Source: Cryptosporidium bovis
Taxonomy: Eukaryota > Apicomplexa > Conoidasida > Eucoccidiorida > Cryptosporidiidae
Length of the DNA stretch: 64,000 nt
Reading direction: 5' to 3'
NCBI GenBank assembly: GCA_009768925.2
Contig: VHIT02000017.1
Coordinates: forward strand, 153,508-217,507
Positions 1 to 10,056 of this stretch are shown here, one piece after another; the stretch's first letter is position 1; each line of letters begins with the position of its first letter. The notes below the pieces were generated by a model. The model was not told the DNA's origin. It did no database searches and saw only the letters and a program-made list of their open reading frames with translations. The translations under genes and the position numbers were made by a program.

Positions 1-283
1 CTTCCATGTGAAAATACACTTTTGATGCCAATAATGCTGCTAATTCTCTTCCTGGAAACATCTCGTCCTCAAAGCAACTTTCAATCAAATTTAAATACTC
101 AGCAATTTCAAACCAATATCCATCAACTACACCGTTTAGTTCCTTAAGTGCATATTTCCTTAGTTTAGTTGATTCATCTTCCAGCAACAATGCAAATCCA
201 GATATTGAACTCAAGGTCCTACTACTTCCACTATCATTTATTTGCATCTGTTTCAGGGATCTATCTACCATAAAGTCTGCCAT
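1..283 (-). CDS. RPN2: 26S proteasome regulatory subunit RPN2/PSMD1, N-terminal part (runs off the window edge)
   Basis: An open frame starts at the ATG on the complement of 281-283 and continues past base 1, giving about 94 residues. The protein begins MADFMVDRSL. It then shows the N-terminal pattern of RPN2: a small-residue stretch (SSISGFALLLEDE), KLRKYALKELNGVVD, a Trp in GYWFEIAEYL, and FEDEMFPGRELAALLASKVYF. In the family this region opens the non-ATPase scaffold of the 19S regulatory particle, which carries the PC (proteasome/cyclosome) repeats further on. It acts in nucleus and cytoplasm as a docking platform for ubiquitin receptors. The C-terminal, repeat-bearing part lies outside the window. 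The identification rests on recalled similarity of about 90 residues and is fairly secure. Confidence 0.82.
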   Translation of the reverse strand, partial: MADFMVDRSLKQMQINDSGSSRTLSSISGFALLLEDESTKLRKYALKELNGVVDGYWFEIAEYLNLIESCFEDEMFPGRELAALLASKVYFHME

Positions 284-1370
284 TGTCGTTTTTCTACTAG
301 TAACTCAAAAATAGTAGGTTACAAAATTACTTTTATTGCCACTTTTAGCCGTTTTGTCTTATTACTATTTTAACAGCGTACCTCAGCTATTCAAGTAACA
401 CAGAAGAAAAGACCGTTTTCGTATCAATGTACCTGCTATTTGAACAAATTAGTGCGAGTATTGTTTAAAAGTAACTATTAACTTTTTATTTTATTGCTTT
501 CACACTAATCCTTCAAATTCCAAACTTTCCTTTTTATGTTATCCTCGCTATGGTGGGGGATTGCTGCTTAAATTGAATACTCCTCTTGTTTCAGTAACAA
601 TTTATCTAAAATATCATTACAACACTATATATGTAACGTGTATATTATCTCACTGCCTTACTTCTCCTTTCTCTTTACTTTTGTTGCTTATCTCCACTTT
701 TATTTGACACCAACAATTAAATCACCCCTCTTATTTATTTAACTATTTACCGCCGAACGGCGCCACAATTTCATTATTTAATAAGTACTAACAAGATTAT
801 TATTATTCTTTTTAATTAGCTTCGAATAGGAATTTGTTGTTTCACGCACCTGGAGTTAGAATACTACATAAGGGGCAGATTGCTGTGGATCACTTTGCTG
901 TTTTTGTCCCAGTTTTTATTATTGGATTGCAGGAATCTCACACGTCTTTTTGTATTTTTAAATTGCACTTCGCGGCAATTACATTGCCTTTCCAAAATAA
1001 TAAGTTTGATAAGGGTGTGAATATAGACTGCAAATAACAAGGGTATAGACAAATTGTGTGAGGAGCACTTCAATTGTAGCTAGTATTATAGCTACTGAGA
1101 AGTTTTTCAGTTGAATATTAGGCAGTTTTAGCACAATAACATACACAAATGCCAATTCATATTCTCACTATAAAAAGGCATACAGGTATCAGCAAACCAA
1201 GAATATATACGTACTAAATTGGAAGAACTTGTGAGTGAAATTCGGTAATTCAGTGGTACGTAGAATACAAACGGCGTTAGAAGTTCGCTTTTAAATAGCA
1301 GAGGGAAAAAGTACTTCGAGAAAGCAGCAAGCGTTATGATGTAAATACGAACATTGAAAAAAAAGGTAAA
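284..1370. other. Intergenic region, divergent promoters of RPN2 and the PP1 inhibitor
   Basis: This stretch of about 1.1 kb is AT-rich and lies between two divergent genes. Open frames inside it (for example 834-1037 plus and 864-1073 minus) begin at TTG, are short and look like no family. One GGCGCC palindrome is present at 759-764. I see no tRNA or other RNA gene here. Confidence 0.6.
759..764. promoter_or_regulatory. GGCGCC palindrome (E2F-like promoter motif candidate)
   Basis: A GC-only hexamer in an AT-rich intergenic region, preceded by cgccgaac. Similar sites recur in at least nine other intergenic positions of the window. An E2F-like motif of this core has been reported for Cryptosporidium promoters; a function at this site is inferred. 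Confidence 0.45.
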
Positions 1371-1727
1371 ATGAGCAAATCAATAACATCAGTGGTTTTT
1401 GATGATGAAGTAATAAGCGAGAATTTCAATGCAACAGATTCAAGTAACAATGTAACTAGTAGTTACAACAAACAGGAGTTAAAAGTGTCAAGTTCGGATA
1501 AACAAACTCAGGACGGCAATGCAAACGACAGTAAAGAAAGAAATAAATCGCTATTAAACGTAACTTGGGATGAATCCGCAATTGATAATGAGATGATGAA
1601 CAAAAAAAAATCGAAAAAATGCTGTATTTACCACAAAAAAAGAGAGTTTGGTGAGTCATCTTCCTCTTCAGAAGACGAACTCAGTAGTGAGGAATGTAAT
1701 GAAAGCTATAATAACAAGAGTAAATGA
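1371..1727 (+). CDS. Protein phosphatase 1 inhibitor-3 homologue (PPP1R11/YPI1 family)
   Basis: This 118-residue acidic, hydrophilic protein carries the family core at residues 61-100. NVTW (63-66) matches the RVxF-type docking motif for the PP1 catalytic subunit. It is followed by DxxxIDNE (67-73), a Lys-rich stretch, the signature [13 protein letters not shown] (84-96) and a Ser/Asp/Glu-rich run. PPP1R11/Ypi1 proteins are small, largely disordered regulators that bind PP1 in the nucleus. The Cys pair and the FGES motif are hallmarks of the family. The N-terminal 60 residues are Ser/Asn-rich and not conserved. It is a single exon with its ATG at 1371 and no in-frame upstream ATG nearby. Length fits the family (roughly 100-160). 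It diverges from RPN2 and converges with RRP41. Confidence 0.85.
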   Translation: MSKSITSVVFDDEVISENFNATDSSNNVTSSYNKQELKVSSSDKQTQDGNANDSKERNKSLLNVTWDESAIDNEMMNKKKSKKCCIYHKKREFGESSSSSEDELSSEECNESYNNKSK

Positions 1728-1843
1728 TATAGTACAAATAACTTATCCAAAAAAAACGTTATATCAAGTTAAGTGTATATAGAGGATAATGTGTAAAAGT
1801 ATTATCTAATTAATTTACTTGTCTATGTGTAATAAAACTATAC

Positions 1844-2569
1844 TTACTTAATCATATTCTGGATTTTATTTGAGGTATATACTTTAAGAAAGTTTCTAAT
1901 CCTATAAGAAGCGGTTTTACAGGCGATGAAGGCTTCTTGAGTAAGATTTTCAACAGCGTCTTGATCGGCTTTTCCGTTTATGTCAATAGTAACAGGATAT
2001 ATTTCGTTGTCTGTGCTATTAATGGCTAATAAAATGTTAGATTTCAAGGCTTCAACTTCCATTTGAGTTAGATCATGAAAGATATATTTTCCAAACGAGC
2101 CACATGTAGCTGATACTATTAGATCCTTCATATTTATGCCTGCTAATGCCAGCGCAATGCTGGTTGCATTAATAGCTGCAGATTTAACGCTTCCATCACC
2201 CTCTACAAGCATAATATTAATATTTATCTGAGATTTATTATAAAACTCTCCTATTACAGATGAAAAGGTTTTAGATATTAGCATCGAATTTTCTGTACAA
2301 AGTTTGTCATTTTTTGTTCTTTTCCTTCTATCTTGGGAGGAAAAAGGAGCTATTTTGAAGTTACAGTTAATATTTAGACCAGGGTTGTTTCCAGATGTTG
2401 GAGTTGGACCTACAACTGATACCAACAGCTTTGTAAGCCCTTGTTCGAAGAAAATACTGCTGTCTATTCCTTTATACCTGTGATCGTATATAGTGCAGTT
2501 CATTCTTCTAATTTCGTTTGCTCTTCTTCCATCTTGACGAAAGCCCTGTGTAGAAATCAGATCATTCAT
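1844..2569 (-). CDS. RRP41: Exosome core subunit RRP41 (EXOSC4/SKI6), RNase PH fold
   Basis: The 241-residue protein begins with the RNase PH-type opening RQDGRRANEIRRM (about 11-23), followed by FEQGLTKLLVSVVGP (about 41-55), a basic RRKRT segment, and the LVEGDGSVKSAAINATSIALALAGI stretch that forms the second half of the fold. RRP41 pairs with RRP45 in the six-subunit ring of the eukaryotic exosome, which degrades and trims RNA 3' ends in nucleus and cytoplasm. In eukaryotes the ring is usually catalytically inactive and RRP44 supplies the activity. Length matches the family (about 240-250). Two ATGs lie close together at the start (2569 and 2565, in different frames); the one at 2569 opens this frame. 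It is single exon and convergent with the PP1 inhibitor. RRP41 is preferred over RRP46 because of the RxDGRRxNExRxM start. Confidence 0.83.
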   Translation of the reverse strand: MNDLISTQGFRQDGRRANEIRRMNCTIYDHRYKGIDSSIFFEQGLTKLLVSVVGPTPTSGNNPGLNINCNFKIAPFSSQDRRKRTKNDKLCTENSMLISKTFSSVIGEFYNKSQININIMLVEGDGSVKSAAINATSIALALAGINMKDLIVSATCGSFGKYIFHDLTQMEVEALKSNILLAINSTDNEIYPVTIDINGKADQDAVENLTQEAFIACKTASYRIRNFLKVYTSNKIQNMIK

Positions 2570-3186
2570 ATTCTTTTCTTTAAAAAAAAGTGAAAAATCT
2601 ACAGTTTTGGACTGGCTATATATTCTTGTTAAAGCTATGTACTATATTATGGTAAAAGGTCTGGGATAATGTCATATATGAAGCGTGAATGATCTTTTAG
2701 CCATTATAATGCTTTACTAAAGCTAACTCAATCTGGCTTTTCTTCTTTGTTAAGACTTTTTTTCCTAATTTGTTTTCTTTATTTAAATATTTTCTGGGCT
2801 TCTCTATTGCCGGCAAATAAATAAAACCCCGGTATATGAAGTTAATTAAAGGTACCAAGTAATTTATACTTGGCATCCAGCTTCCTTAAATTTGTCGTGA
2901 TGTGTATTCATAAACTGAAATAAAGCATTTAATACAACTTAATATGAAAAGTAACGACCAAATGCATTTTTTTTAATTAAATCGAAATATACACATAATT
3001 TGTAATTGTGTGCATAACGCTTGTTTCTTCCCCTTAAAGCACAAAAGTTAAATACGACATTAACTGTTTCTTTTAACAGGTATTAATCTTATTTAATTTG
3101 CTTCTCTAACAGCATTATTATTAATATATTTGAGCTCGGTGAAGATGTGATACCAATCTAAATATATTTATATCAAATTTAGAGAT
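2570..3186. other. Intergenic region, divergent promoter of RRP41 and Pol eta
   Basis: About 620 bases of AT-rich DNA between divergent genes. I see no open frame with an ATG, no tRNA-like sequence and no GGCGCC site. Short A- and T-runs are the only visible features. Confidence 0.5.
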
Positions 3187-5388
3187 ATGTTAACTTTAAA
3201 TACAGAAGAAAAAGATGACCTAGTACTGTTTAGTGACATAAGTTCAGATTTTAGAACGAAATATAATCGAAAACTCGTTCCAAAAGTAATATCCTTAATA
3301 GATATGGATGCATTTTTTGCCCAGGTTTGTCACATTGTATACAATATACCTAGGGAAAAACCACTGGCTGTTATACATAATAACTTGGTTCTAGCTCTAA
3401 ACTATCCTTCAAAAGAAAAAGGACTTAACAGAGGAATGAGCAAAGAACAGGTACTGTCAATTTGTCCTGAAATAGTCATTCCGAAAAACATATTCGTAGA
3501 TGCATTGCCAGCATATAAAGGTGGTGAAAACGAACATTCTCCAGGTAAAAACTACGATTTTAATTTACATTTGGAAGACAGTAAAGAACAAAGCAAAACA
3601 AAATACACTAAAACTGATGAAGTTCAGAATGATGCAGATAAAAAAGTTTCATTAGACATATTTAGAAAAGCATCAAAATTAGTTTTTAAATTACTAACAA
3701 GTTATTTACCATATTGTAAATCACAAATAGCCTCTATAGATGAAATTTACTTCGATCTAACAGAATTAATAATAAACATCTTCGATGTTTACATTGAAAT
3801 AGAGTATGAGACCGATTGTATTGAGTGCATTAAAAAAATAGAAGAATTGAACAAATATTTGTGTATTAGTAGTGAATACAGTATTGATGAGAGTAACATT
3901 AAAGATCTGATGAAAAACAAGAAAATAATAAACTATATAGAGTTGTTGTTTCCAGAATTGTTTAAAAAGGAGGAATTTAGAAATATAGTTTGTGAACTAT
4001 ACGATTATAACGAAAATACCAGTGTAAATAATAATAATGAGGATTCAAATAGCAGTTACTTTGGAATCACAAATTTAACATTTAAAGAAATGTGTTTAAT
4101 TATAGGTTCAACGATAATTTACAGGGCAAGGAAGAGATTACTAAATGAGACAACATATACATGTAGTTCAGGTATATATGTAAATAAATTATATTCTAAA
4201 ATGATGAGTTCTATGAGAAAACCTAATAATCAGGTTTTGTTGTTACCTAGGTGGTTTGAGAGATATATAAGCGAAACAAACGTACTAAAACTAAGATACT
4301 TGGGTGGAAAACTGGGAAGGAGAATCACTGAGTTATTACCCAAGGTAAGTACAATCAAAGATTTACAAAAATATAATGTGTTGCAATTAATTGACTTATT
4401 TGGAAATAAAAATGGAACATATTTGTACAATTCATCAAGAGGAATAGACAATGACTCTGTTGTATCAAATAACAAAATAAGCAGTATGCAGTCATCTAAA
4501 ATATTCGGAATCCCACTTAAAAATATAGATGATGTGGAAAAATGGTTGAAAGTGTTTTCAAATGAACTTTATCATAGAAATTATAACAACTATAAGCAAT
4601 ATAAAAACAAGCCAACTAAAATAGGCGTTAAACTGAAGGATAGCAACGGCATCATTAAGATTAAAACAAGTGATTTTAGATACAAATCAGACATACCGAC
4701 AGTTAATGAAATATATGAATGTTCTAAACATATACTTTACACCAAGTTTGACAATAATGGTGCAGATATATCTTTTACAAATAAGAGAAAACCTGCAAAT
4801 GTTAAATTTCCTTTGCCTTGCAAATATTTAGGAGTTTCTTTATCAGGCTATGCTAGAATAGTCAATAACAAAAAAATCAGTTTTGGATTTCTCTCTAATT
4901 CAAAAATTAAAAAATTCAACAACACCCATGCCGACAATAATATGGCTTTTAACTGTAAAAACGGAATCCAAACTGGTAACGATAATGATACACACAAGTT
5001 AGTTCAGGGCTTTGATCAGGATAATCTAAATACCGAGTATTTTGATACAGATCTAATTTTGATGGAGGAATTAGAATCTCAGATAACAGAAAGTAATAAC
5101 GACTACTACACCACTAAAGAGGACTTTATCCATGGAAGTCACGTTATTTCAAATATAACATCATCACAAGATTCAATAAAAATTAAAAAAATATACAACA
5201 ACTGGCCGTTCGAGTATAAATATTTGGACAGAAAAAGTACCTTATCTAGGGTAAAAAAGAAATCTACTAATCTCAGCATCAAAAGAATTCCCTCTTCAAA
5301 TAGAAAAATTGATTTAATAGACATGACTAGACCTACGAATAGCCGAACTAGCAAAGGCTACATACAAACAAAACTGCCCTTTAAATAG
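3187..5388 (+). CDS. Translesion DNA polymerase eta (Y family, RAD30/POLH)
   Basis: The 733-residue protein has the Y-family catalytic motifs: SLIDMDAFFAQV (about 36-47) with the first metal-binding Asp, and SIDEIYFDLT (about 183-192) with the DE pair. The region CSSGIYVNKLYSKMMSSMRKPNNQ (helix-hairpin-helix entry), the RYLGGKLGRR motif and the LFGNKNGTYLYNSSRGIDNDSV segment resemble Pol eta more than kappa or iota. Pol eta copies past UV dimers and other lesions. A low-complexity insert of about 100 residues sits between the two catalytic motifs. I see no UBZ zinc finger in the C-terminal region. The very C-terminus, QTKLPFK, resembles a PCNA-binding PIP box (QxxLxxF type). The ATG at 3187 leaves about 38 residues before motif I. 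Single exon. Confidence 0.85.
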   Translation: MLTLNTEEKDDLVLFSDISSDFRTKYNRKLVPKVISLIDMDAFFAQVCHIVYNIPREKPLAVIHNNLVLALNYPSKEKGLNRGMSKEQVLSICPEIVIPKNIFVDALPAYKGGENEHSPGKNYDFNLHLEDSKEQSKTKYTKTDEVQNDADKKVSLDIFRKASKLVFKLLTSYLPYCKSQIASIDEIYFDLTELIINIFDVYIEIEYETDCIECIKKIEELNKYLCISSEYSIDESNIKDLMKNKKIINYIELLFPELFKKEEFRNIVCELYDYNENTSVNNNNEDSNSSYFGITNLTFKEMCLIIGSTIIYRARKRLLNETTYTCSSGIYVNKLYSKMMSSMRKPNNQVLLLPRWFERYISETNVLKLRYLGGKLGRRITELLPKVSTIKDLQKYNVLQLIDLFGNKNGTYLYNSSRGIDNDSVVSNNKISSMQSSKIFGIPLKNIDDVEKWLKVFSNELYHRNYNNYKQYKNKPTKIGVKLKDSNGIIKIKTSDFRYKSDIPTVNEIYECSKHILYTKFDNNGADISFTNKRKPANVKFPLPCKYLGVSLSGYARIVNNKKISFGFLSNSKIKKFNNTHADNNMAFNCKNGIQTGNDNDTHKLVQGFDQDNLNTEYFDTDLILMEELESQITESNNDYYTTKEDFIHGSHVISNITSSQDSIKIKKIYNNWPFEYKYLDRKSTLSRVKKKSTNLSIKRIPSSNRKIDLIDMTRPTNSRTSKGYIQTKLPFK

Positions 5389-5564
5389 ACTCCACAGAAT
5401 AAACATAAAATAACATGTAGTCCGGTTTCACTGTATCTTTCTCCTAATATTTAGTATTTATACAAAAAAACTGACATTTCTATCATTCAAAGTCATTTAA
5501 AAACGAAAATGAGCAAAAAATAGCCTTCTTATTATTCTACTAAACTACCAATAGTAATATTAAT

Positions 5565-6068
5565 CTAGAAAAGACGGAATTGCTTACGAGCAGTTCCAAA
5601 TATTTGATTCTTTTCAACCTTCAATACATTGAATCTAATGGTTTTGGACAGTGGTCGGCATTGTCCCATTGTAATAATGTCACCTTCCTTAACATCGAAA
5701 CATGGGGAACAATGGACCGATACATTTTTGTGTCTCTTTTCGAATCTGTTGTACTTTGCTACGTACTTTAGGTAGTTTCTTCTGACGACGATCGTTCTCT
5801 TCATCTTAGTAGATATACACATACCTTTTAATATACGCCCCCTAATACTTACATTGCCAGTAAATGGGCATTTCTTGTCAATATAAATCCCTGTCTTGGC
5901 TTCTGTAGGTATTGAGAAACCCAAGCCTGGGTCCCTGAAGTATCTCGGAATTTTTGCTCCCTTTTTTGATAGAAGACGCTTATCTCCCAAAAACACAGTC
6001 TCTTGTTTTTGGAATGCCTTCTCAGTTTGAGCGTCTATTGCTGTTGCTTGGCGAGCCTTGGAAGACAT
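5565..6068 (-). CDS. RPS11: 40S ribosomal protein S11 (uS17)
   Basis: The 167-residue basic protein shows the eukaryotic S11 pattern: a short N-terminal extension with AFQKQ, then [59 protein letters not shown] and [23 protein letters not shown]. These cover the uS17 OB-fold with its conserved basic strand pairs. It is a small-subunit protein that binds 18S rRNA in the platform/body region. Length is normal (about 155-160 in other eukaryotes, slightly longer here). The ATG is the complement of 6066-6068. It is single exon, and the bases upstream of it hold no other gene until 6619, so that segment is its promoter. Identification is secure. Confidence 0.96.
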   Translation of the reverse strand: MSSKARQATAIDAQTEKAFQKQETVFLGDKRLLSKKGAKIPRYFRDPGLGFSIPTEAKTGIYIDKKCPFTGNVSIRGRILKGMCISTKMKRTIVVRRNYLKYVAKYNRFEKRHKNVSVHCSPCFDVKEGDIITMGQCRPLSKTIRFNVLKVEKNQIFGTARKQFRLF

Positions 6069-6618
6069 TTTACTTTAACTCTTTTGACTTTAATTTGAGT
6101 CTAAACAATCACGTTTATGTATCTAATCCCAAACAGGCTTCTTTATGTTTAAAGTGGAAAAAAAACCCGTAAGTCAATTCCTACAACGAATTAATTTTAC
6201 TTCCTGTCTCTTTATCTAAATCTCGATACCATTAATTATACATTAATGTGGTTTTTTTTGAGACGCGACAGTTAATAATACTTATTTAAAAAATAAATAA
6301 TTAATTAGTATAAATGTACTACAATAACTAACAATTATGCCTTTTTACTATTTATTTTAGTAATATTGATAATCGTCTCTACTTATATATGCCTGTAAAG
6401 AAAACAGGCGGGAAATTCAGAGTTGATTCAGGAAGAAAATTGCATTTGAATTAAAATTCGACATTTAAATGTATTAATTAATGGTAACAATAACAAAAAA
6501 TACACTTTGTGTGTGTTCTATTCATTGGAATGTTTCGAAGTTGTTTCTCTCTGAATCCTGCACAATTTTGTCTATGCCATGTCAATTATTGCTATTTACG
6601 CCAGATTTTGCCTTGGAT
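6069..6618. other. Intergenic region upstream of RPS11
   Basis: About 550 bases between the RPS11 start and the stop of the next minus-strand gene. It is AT-rich with T- and A-runs (for example around 6252 and 6290). I see no further gene. It should hold the RPS11 promoter and the 3' end of the lipid-kinase transcript. Confidence 0.45.
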
Positions 6619-7663
6619 CTATAAGACAAGGTAGTTATTCTTTGCATAAATTGTTTTATTTAAGATACATAAAGTAAGCATTGGAGTAGTCAATGCGAGA
6701 TTGTCGTATTCACCCCCGAAAAGTTCCAATATGGTTATGACAATGGAAGTAAAAACTCGAAGTAGTAAATTGCTTCCGAGAGCATATGTTGTCAGCAATG
6801 ACACTATGAATATGGAAAGTGAGCCTGTCACCTGTAAAGAAAATTAGTACTATATAGTATTGTTGAATCAAGTAAAAGGCTTTTGCTTGTTAGAATCATT
6901 TATTTTTGGACGCTCCAATTGTAGTCGTGGTGGTAAGGGGAAATAACACCTATAACAATGTTTACCACCAATTTATGTTAAAACTATTATGTATTCTAAC
7001 GCTTAAATGTTGATACTTCAGCCTTTTCTCAGAGTAGCAATAAACTTACGGTTTTTTCCCCATATAATTTTGGTTCAGGAAAAGCATTCCCTATTATTGC
7101 TCCAATAGGGTCACTGTAAATGGAAGGTGCGAAGTAATTAAAATCTAAATTAAACAATGACCAAATACAGACGAGAATACCAAAAAAGAGTATTCCCTTG
7201 TCATTAGGCCTTGCAAATTTGAATTTAAATACATCGGGAAATACCCAAACTAACACGACTATCAACGTTGCCATACAAATTTTCAATATTCTATTTTCAG
7301 GTGTGTTCGGTACAAATAGAGCATATGTGCCTGCAAACATATGCACCAATTTTCTATAATAATTGCCAATAATATAGGTATTCAATTTTACGAAGTGTTA
7401 AGTAAACACAGAAAAAGTAAAGTTTGATTAAGTCAATAATTAGGAAAGAAAAAAATAACGACAGGAAAAATAGCTTTTAAACAGATTTCTAAATAGTGAC
7501 TCTATTATTGATAACACTCTTTACAAACTGTCTAAAACCATCCGTTCCTGATTATTTGTATATTTCAATTAATTTACCTCGTATGCATAATTGAAAAGTA
7601 GTTCGTATTTTGCAAAAATAATACTACTAGTAAAAATAAAACCAAATAAATCAGTATTGCCAT
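6619..7663 (-). CDS. Membrane lipid kinase of the phytol kinase / CTP-dependent diacylglycerol kinase / dolichol kinase superfamily (three exons)
   Basis: I read three exons on the complement: 7663-7578, 7353-7050 and 6831-6619, with introns of 224 and 218 bases (donors GTAAAT and GTAAGT, acceptors TATAG and TACAG). The product is 200 residues. Exon 1 encodes a hydrophobic helix starting MAILIYLVLF. The exon 1/2 junction rebuilds the family signature RKLVHMFAG, whose Arg codon is split. Exons 2 and 3 supply further membrane helices, and DPIGAIIGNAFPEP followed by EKTVTGSLS across the second junction matches the GDxxAxxxGxxFGxxK...KTxxGS pattern of Dgk1, VTE5 and Sec59-type enzymes. These phosphorylate a lipid alcohol using CTP in the ER or other membranes. 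The exact substrate cannot be told. Without exon 1 the open frame has no ATG, which supports this model. The final Asp-Pro replaces the usual Gly-Asp. Confidence 0.75.
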
Positions 7664-8173
7664 CCTTACAAGCCACTGCTTGCATATGTCTGCGTACTCA
7701 TAACAAAATATATAATCGTTAATGCTTTACTATTATTTTCATTATCTCGCTTACATATACACATATGTGCTAGACCCTTATTAATTTGTGGTATGTTTCT
7801 CGTGATTTAGGAATAAGGCGCCAATTCTCAGTTAGGTGAAATGGCAAATTTTACTTTTTGAACATAGTTTAAAATAAATAGCATTTGTCGAAAATACAAT
7901 TACTATTATTATCTTTGTCTACAGAAGTAGTGTTTGCGAATGCTTTCAAGATAAGAAGTGAAAAGAAGATAATAAGGTGGTAACGTGAACTGCATATTGT
8001 CGAGACCATTCATTTTCCAAATAAAAGAAAATAGGTTACCTTAACTTTATATGAATTAAGATTCAAAACTTTGGTTATACTTTTTTGAGTATAGAGTTAA
8101 CTATTAAGGTTAAAAAGCAACCAAATATCAATAAGTTTTACCCAAACTGTCATAAACTGAGTAAGACTAAACA
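7664..8173. other. Intergenic region, divergent promoter of the lipid kinase and Nopp140-like gene
   Basis: About 510 bases of AT-rich sequence between divergent ATGs. It contains a GGCGCC palindrome at 7817-7822, about 155 bases upstream of the kinase ATG and 350 upstream of the plus-strand gene. No other gene is visible. Confidence 0.5.
7817..7822. promoter_or_regulatory. GGCGCC palindrome (E2F-like promoter motif candidate)
   Basis: The hexamer lies in the divergent promoter between the lipid kinase and the Nopp140-like gene, in the context aaGGCGCCaa. Function is inferred from the recurrence of the motif in other intergenic regions. Confidence 0.45.
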
Positions 8174-8872
8174 ATGAATAATGTTGATTATAAATTAGCA
8201 TGTTTGTGGTTAATTAGGGAATCCCTGGAGGATTTGAAGTTGTCAAAAGCAGTAAAATGCATAAACAAAAGCCATCCTGAGTTGGAAAGTATTGGGAATA
8301 GATCATTAAAACTGTATAAAAGGATTCCAGATTTAGAACAACTGATTAGATACTATTGTGAAAATAAAGGTTTAGAAAATAATGATTCTGAGGAAAACAA
8401 ACAAAAAAGCAAGTCTGCAAGTGTAGAAAAAGTGAATCTGAACAAACATGAAAAGAAAAGGAAGCACAAACAAGAGAGGAAAGATGAGGATATAGATAGC
8501 AATATTAGTAATAAAAAGAATAAAACTGAAAATTTAAGTGACAATAATGATAATTACGAAAGCACTCATTGGGATTCTAATAATGACGAGTCTTCCGTTT
8601 CAGCCTCGGTACAAAACAGGTTTAAAAGAATAGATGAGAGTAAATACATGGACAAACTATCTGATAGTAGACTAAATAACAATTCATATTGGAACATGAA
8701 AAAATACAGTAATCATTCTGATAACTTTGCTTCTAAAGCTGCTCTTGAACTTGGGCAGGTTAGAGGTAAGGGTTTCAGGCATGAAAAAGCTAAAAAAAAG
8801 AGATGTTCCTGGAAAGGTAATGGAACTATTTCTACCGGTGTAAGTTCCATACAGTTTAGTGATTCCGATTAG
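8174..8872 (+). CDS. Nopp140/SRP40 C-terminal domain nucleolar protein
   Basis: The 232-residue protein has a LisH-like N-terminus (about 1-40, LACLWLIRESLEDLKLSKAV), a Lys/Glu/Asp/Ser-rich middle (about 65-145), and a C-terminal SRP40_C domain. That domain reads NRFKRIDESKYMDKLSD, then GKGFRHEKAKKKRCSWKGNG and the end SIQFSDSD. The FRHEKxKKKR and SIxFxSD elements are diagnostic of the Nopp140/SRP40 family. The LisH plus acidic/basic middle plus SRP40_C layout is that of Nopp140, a nucleolar chaperone of snoRNPs and Pol I. This protein is much shorter than animal Nopp140 because the alternating repeat region is reduced. Single exon, ATG at 8174. Confidence 0.82.
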   Translation: MNNVDYKLACLWLIRESLEDLKLSKAVKCINKSHPELESIGNRSLKLYKRIPDLEQLIRYYCENKGLENNDSEENKQKSKSASVEKVNLNKHEKKRKHKQERKDEDIDSNISNKKNKTENLSDNNDNYESTHWDSNNDESSVSASVQNRFKRIDESKYMDKLSDSRLNNNSYWNMKKYSNHSDNFASKAALELGQVRGKGFRHEKAKKKRCSWKGNGTISTGVSSIQFSDSD

Positions 8873-9585
8873 GTGATTAAGCGACACATATATTTTTCAT
8901 TCTTATTTGAACTGCATGAACATTCTAAAAATCACTTTCATTTTTTCCCCATTATTTTTATTGTCAAGTATCTTATTACTACGTTTGTTTTCTTCATTCA
9001 CAAGTTTACTGTTGTGCGTCTATTTCGTTTGTGTTGGAACATATCATAAGTAATATTTCATTAAGAAAATTCACTATTTCTGTGAAATTGATTTATTTAT
9101 TTCATTTCTTTTTGCTGTTTTAATTTTTTTTATTCCTGATATTTTATTTTTTCTAAATACAACTTGCATAAATAGATTTGTTGGGCGGGTTTTACTTTTT
9201 CTTTCATTTACTTTAGACTTATTTGGGAAAAAAATTTACAAATTAGGTTTGTATTAGTATATATTTGAGTGTTAAGGTCAGAGTGTGAAAATACAAATAT
9301 AATTAAACAACAGTCAAATTGTTATTATCATCGGCTAGCAACATTAACAGCATAATTTCAAGTGCTTTATATGTGCTCTGATATAAGAAATATACATACC
9401 ACTAGTCATTATAACGCATTTTGTTAACAAATAAACAAAACACACCACCTTATTGAGTTATGAAGTTAATAAGCATAGAATTGGCATTTTTTTCCAAGTT
9501 ATAATAGAATTGCGACATTAGAGAAAAAATATATACAAGAAACACTAAATTTACTTGCTGAATGTTTATTTAAAATAAACTCATT
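8873..9585. other. Intergenic region between Nopp140-like and BET1-like genes
   Basis: About 710 bases of very AT-rich sequence with long T-runs (9124-9160). It separates two plus-strand genes. I see no gene, no GGCGCC site and no recognisable RNA. Confidence 0.45.
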
Positions 9586-10056
9586 ATGGAAATAAAGGAC
9601 AAGAGGTCTAGCTTGTTTTCAACTATGAATGGTAGAAATAGGTATGCGAAATTCGATGATGACAAAAATAATAGGGGAGGATTGTTCGGTGGAAGTAATA
9701 ACAATTTGGTAAGTTTAAATAATATACTTTGTAGCATTATTATTTTTTACTCTTTCCATCATTTAACAAATTAGTCAATTTTAGAGGAGCAAAATGATCA
9801 ATACATGATCGATTTAGAGGCGAAAGTACAAGATTTAAAATACATAAGTACAACAATGAGGCAACAAGTAAAGGAAAGCAATGATTTGCTCTCAAATTTA
9901 ACAGAAGAGATGGGTTCTTTTGGACTTTTATTGAAAGGAACGATTACCAAAATTAAATCACTTAGTGGCACTGGCAACTGGAAACACGTATGGGCAATGA
10001 CACTATTTATTTTTTTTGTATTCCTATTAATGTATATGTTATTTAAGAGGAATTAA
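9586..10056 (+). CDS. BET1-type Qc-SNARE (two exons)
   Basis: Two exons join: 9586-9708 and 9787-10056, with a 78-base intron (donor GTAAGT; acceptor AG at 9785-9786). The product is 130 residues. Exon 2 starts EQNDQYMIDLEAKVQDLK and continues through a single SNARE helix (heptads to about residue 100) with a polar residue near its centre. It ends in a C-terminal membrane anchor (WAMTLFIFFVFLLMYMLF) and three polar residues. ExND..I..L..KV..LK and the short tail-anchored layout match BET1/BET1L (Sft1/Bet1), Qc-SNAREs of ER-Golgi and intra-Golgi transport. The reading frame requires the second of two overlapping acceptor AGs (9783-9784 versus 9785-9786). The N-terminal 41 residues are Asn/Gly/Lys-rich. 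Confidence 0.78.
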
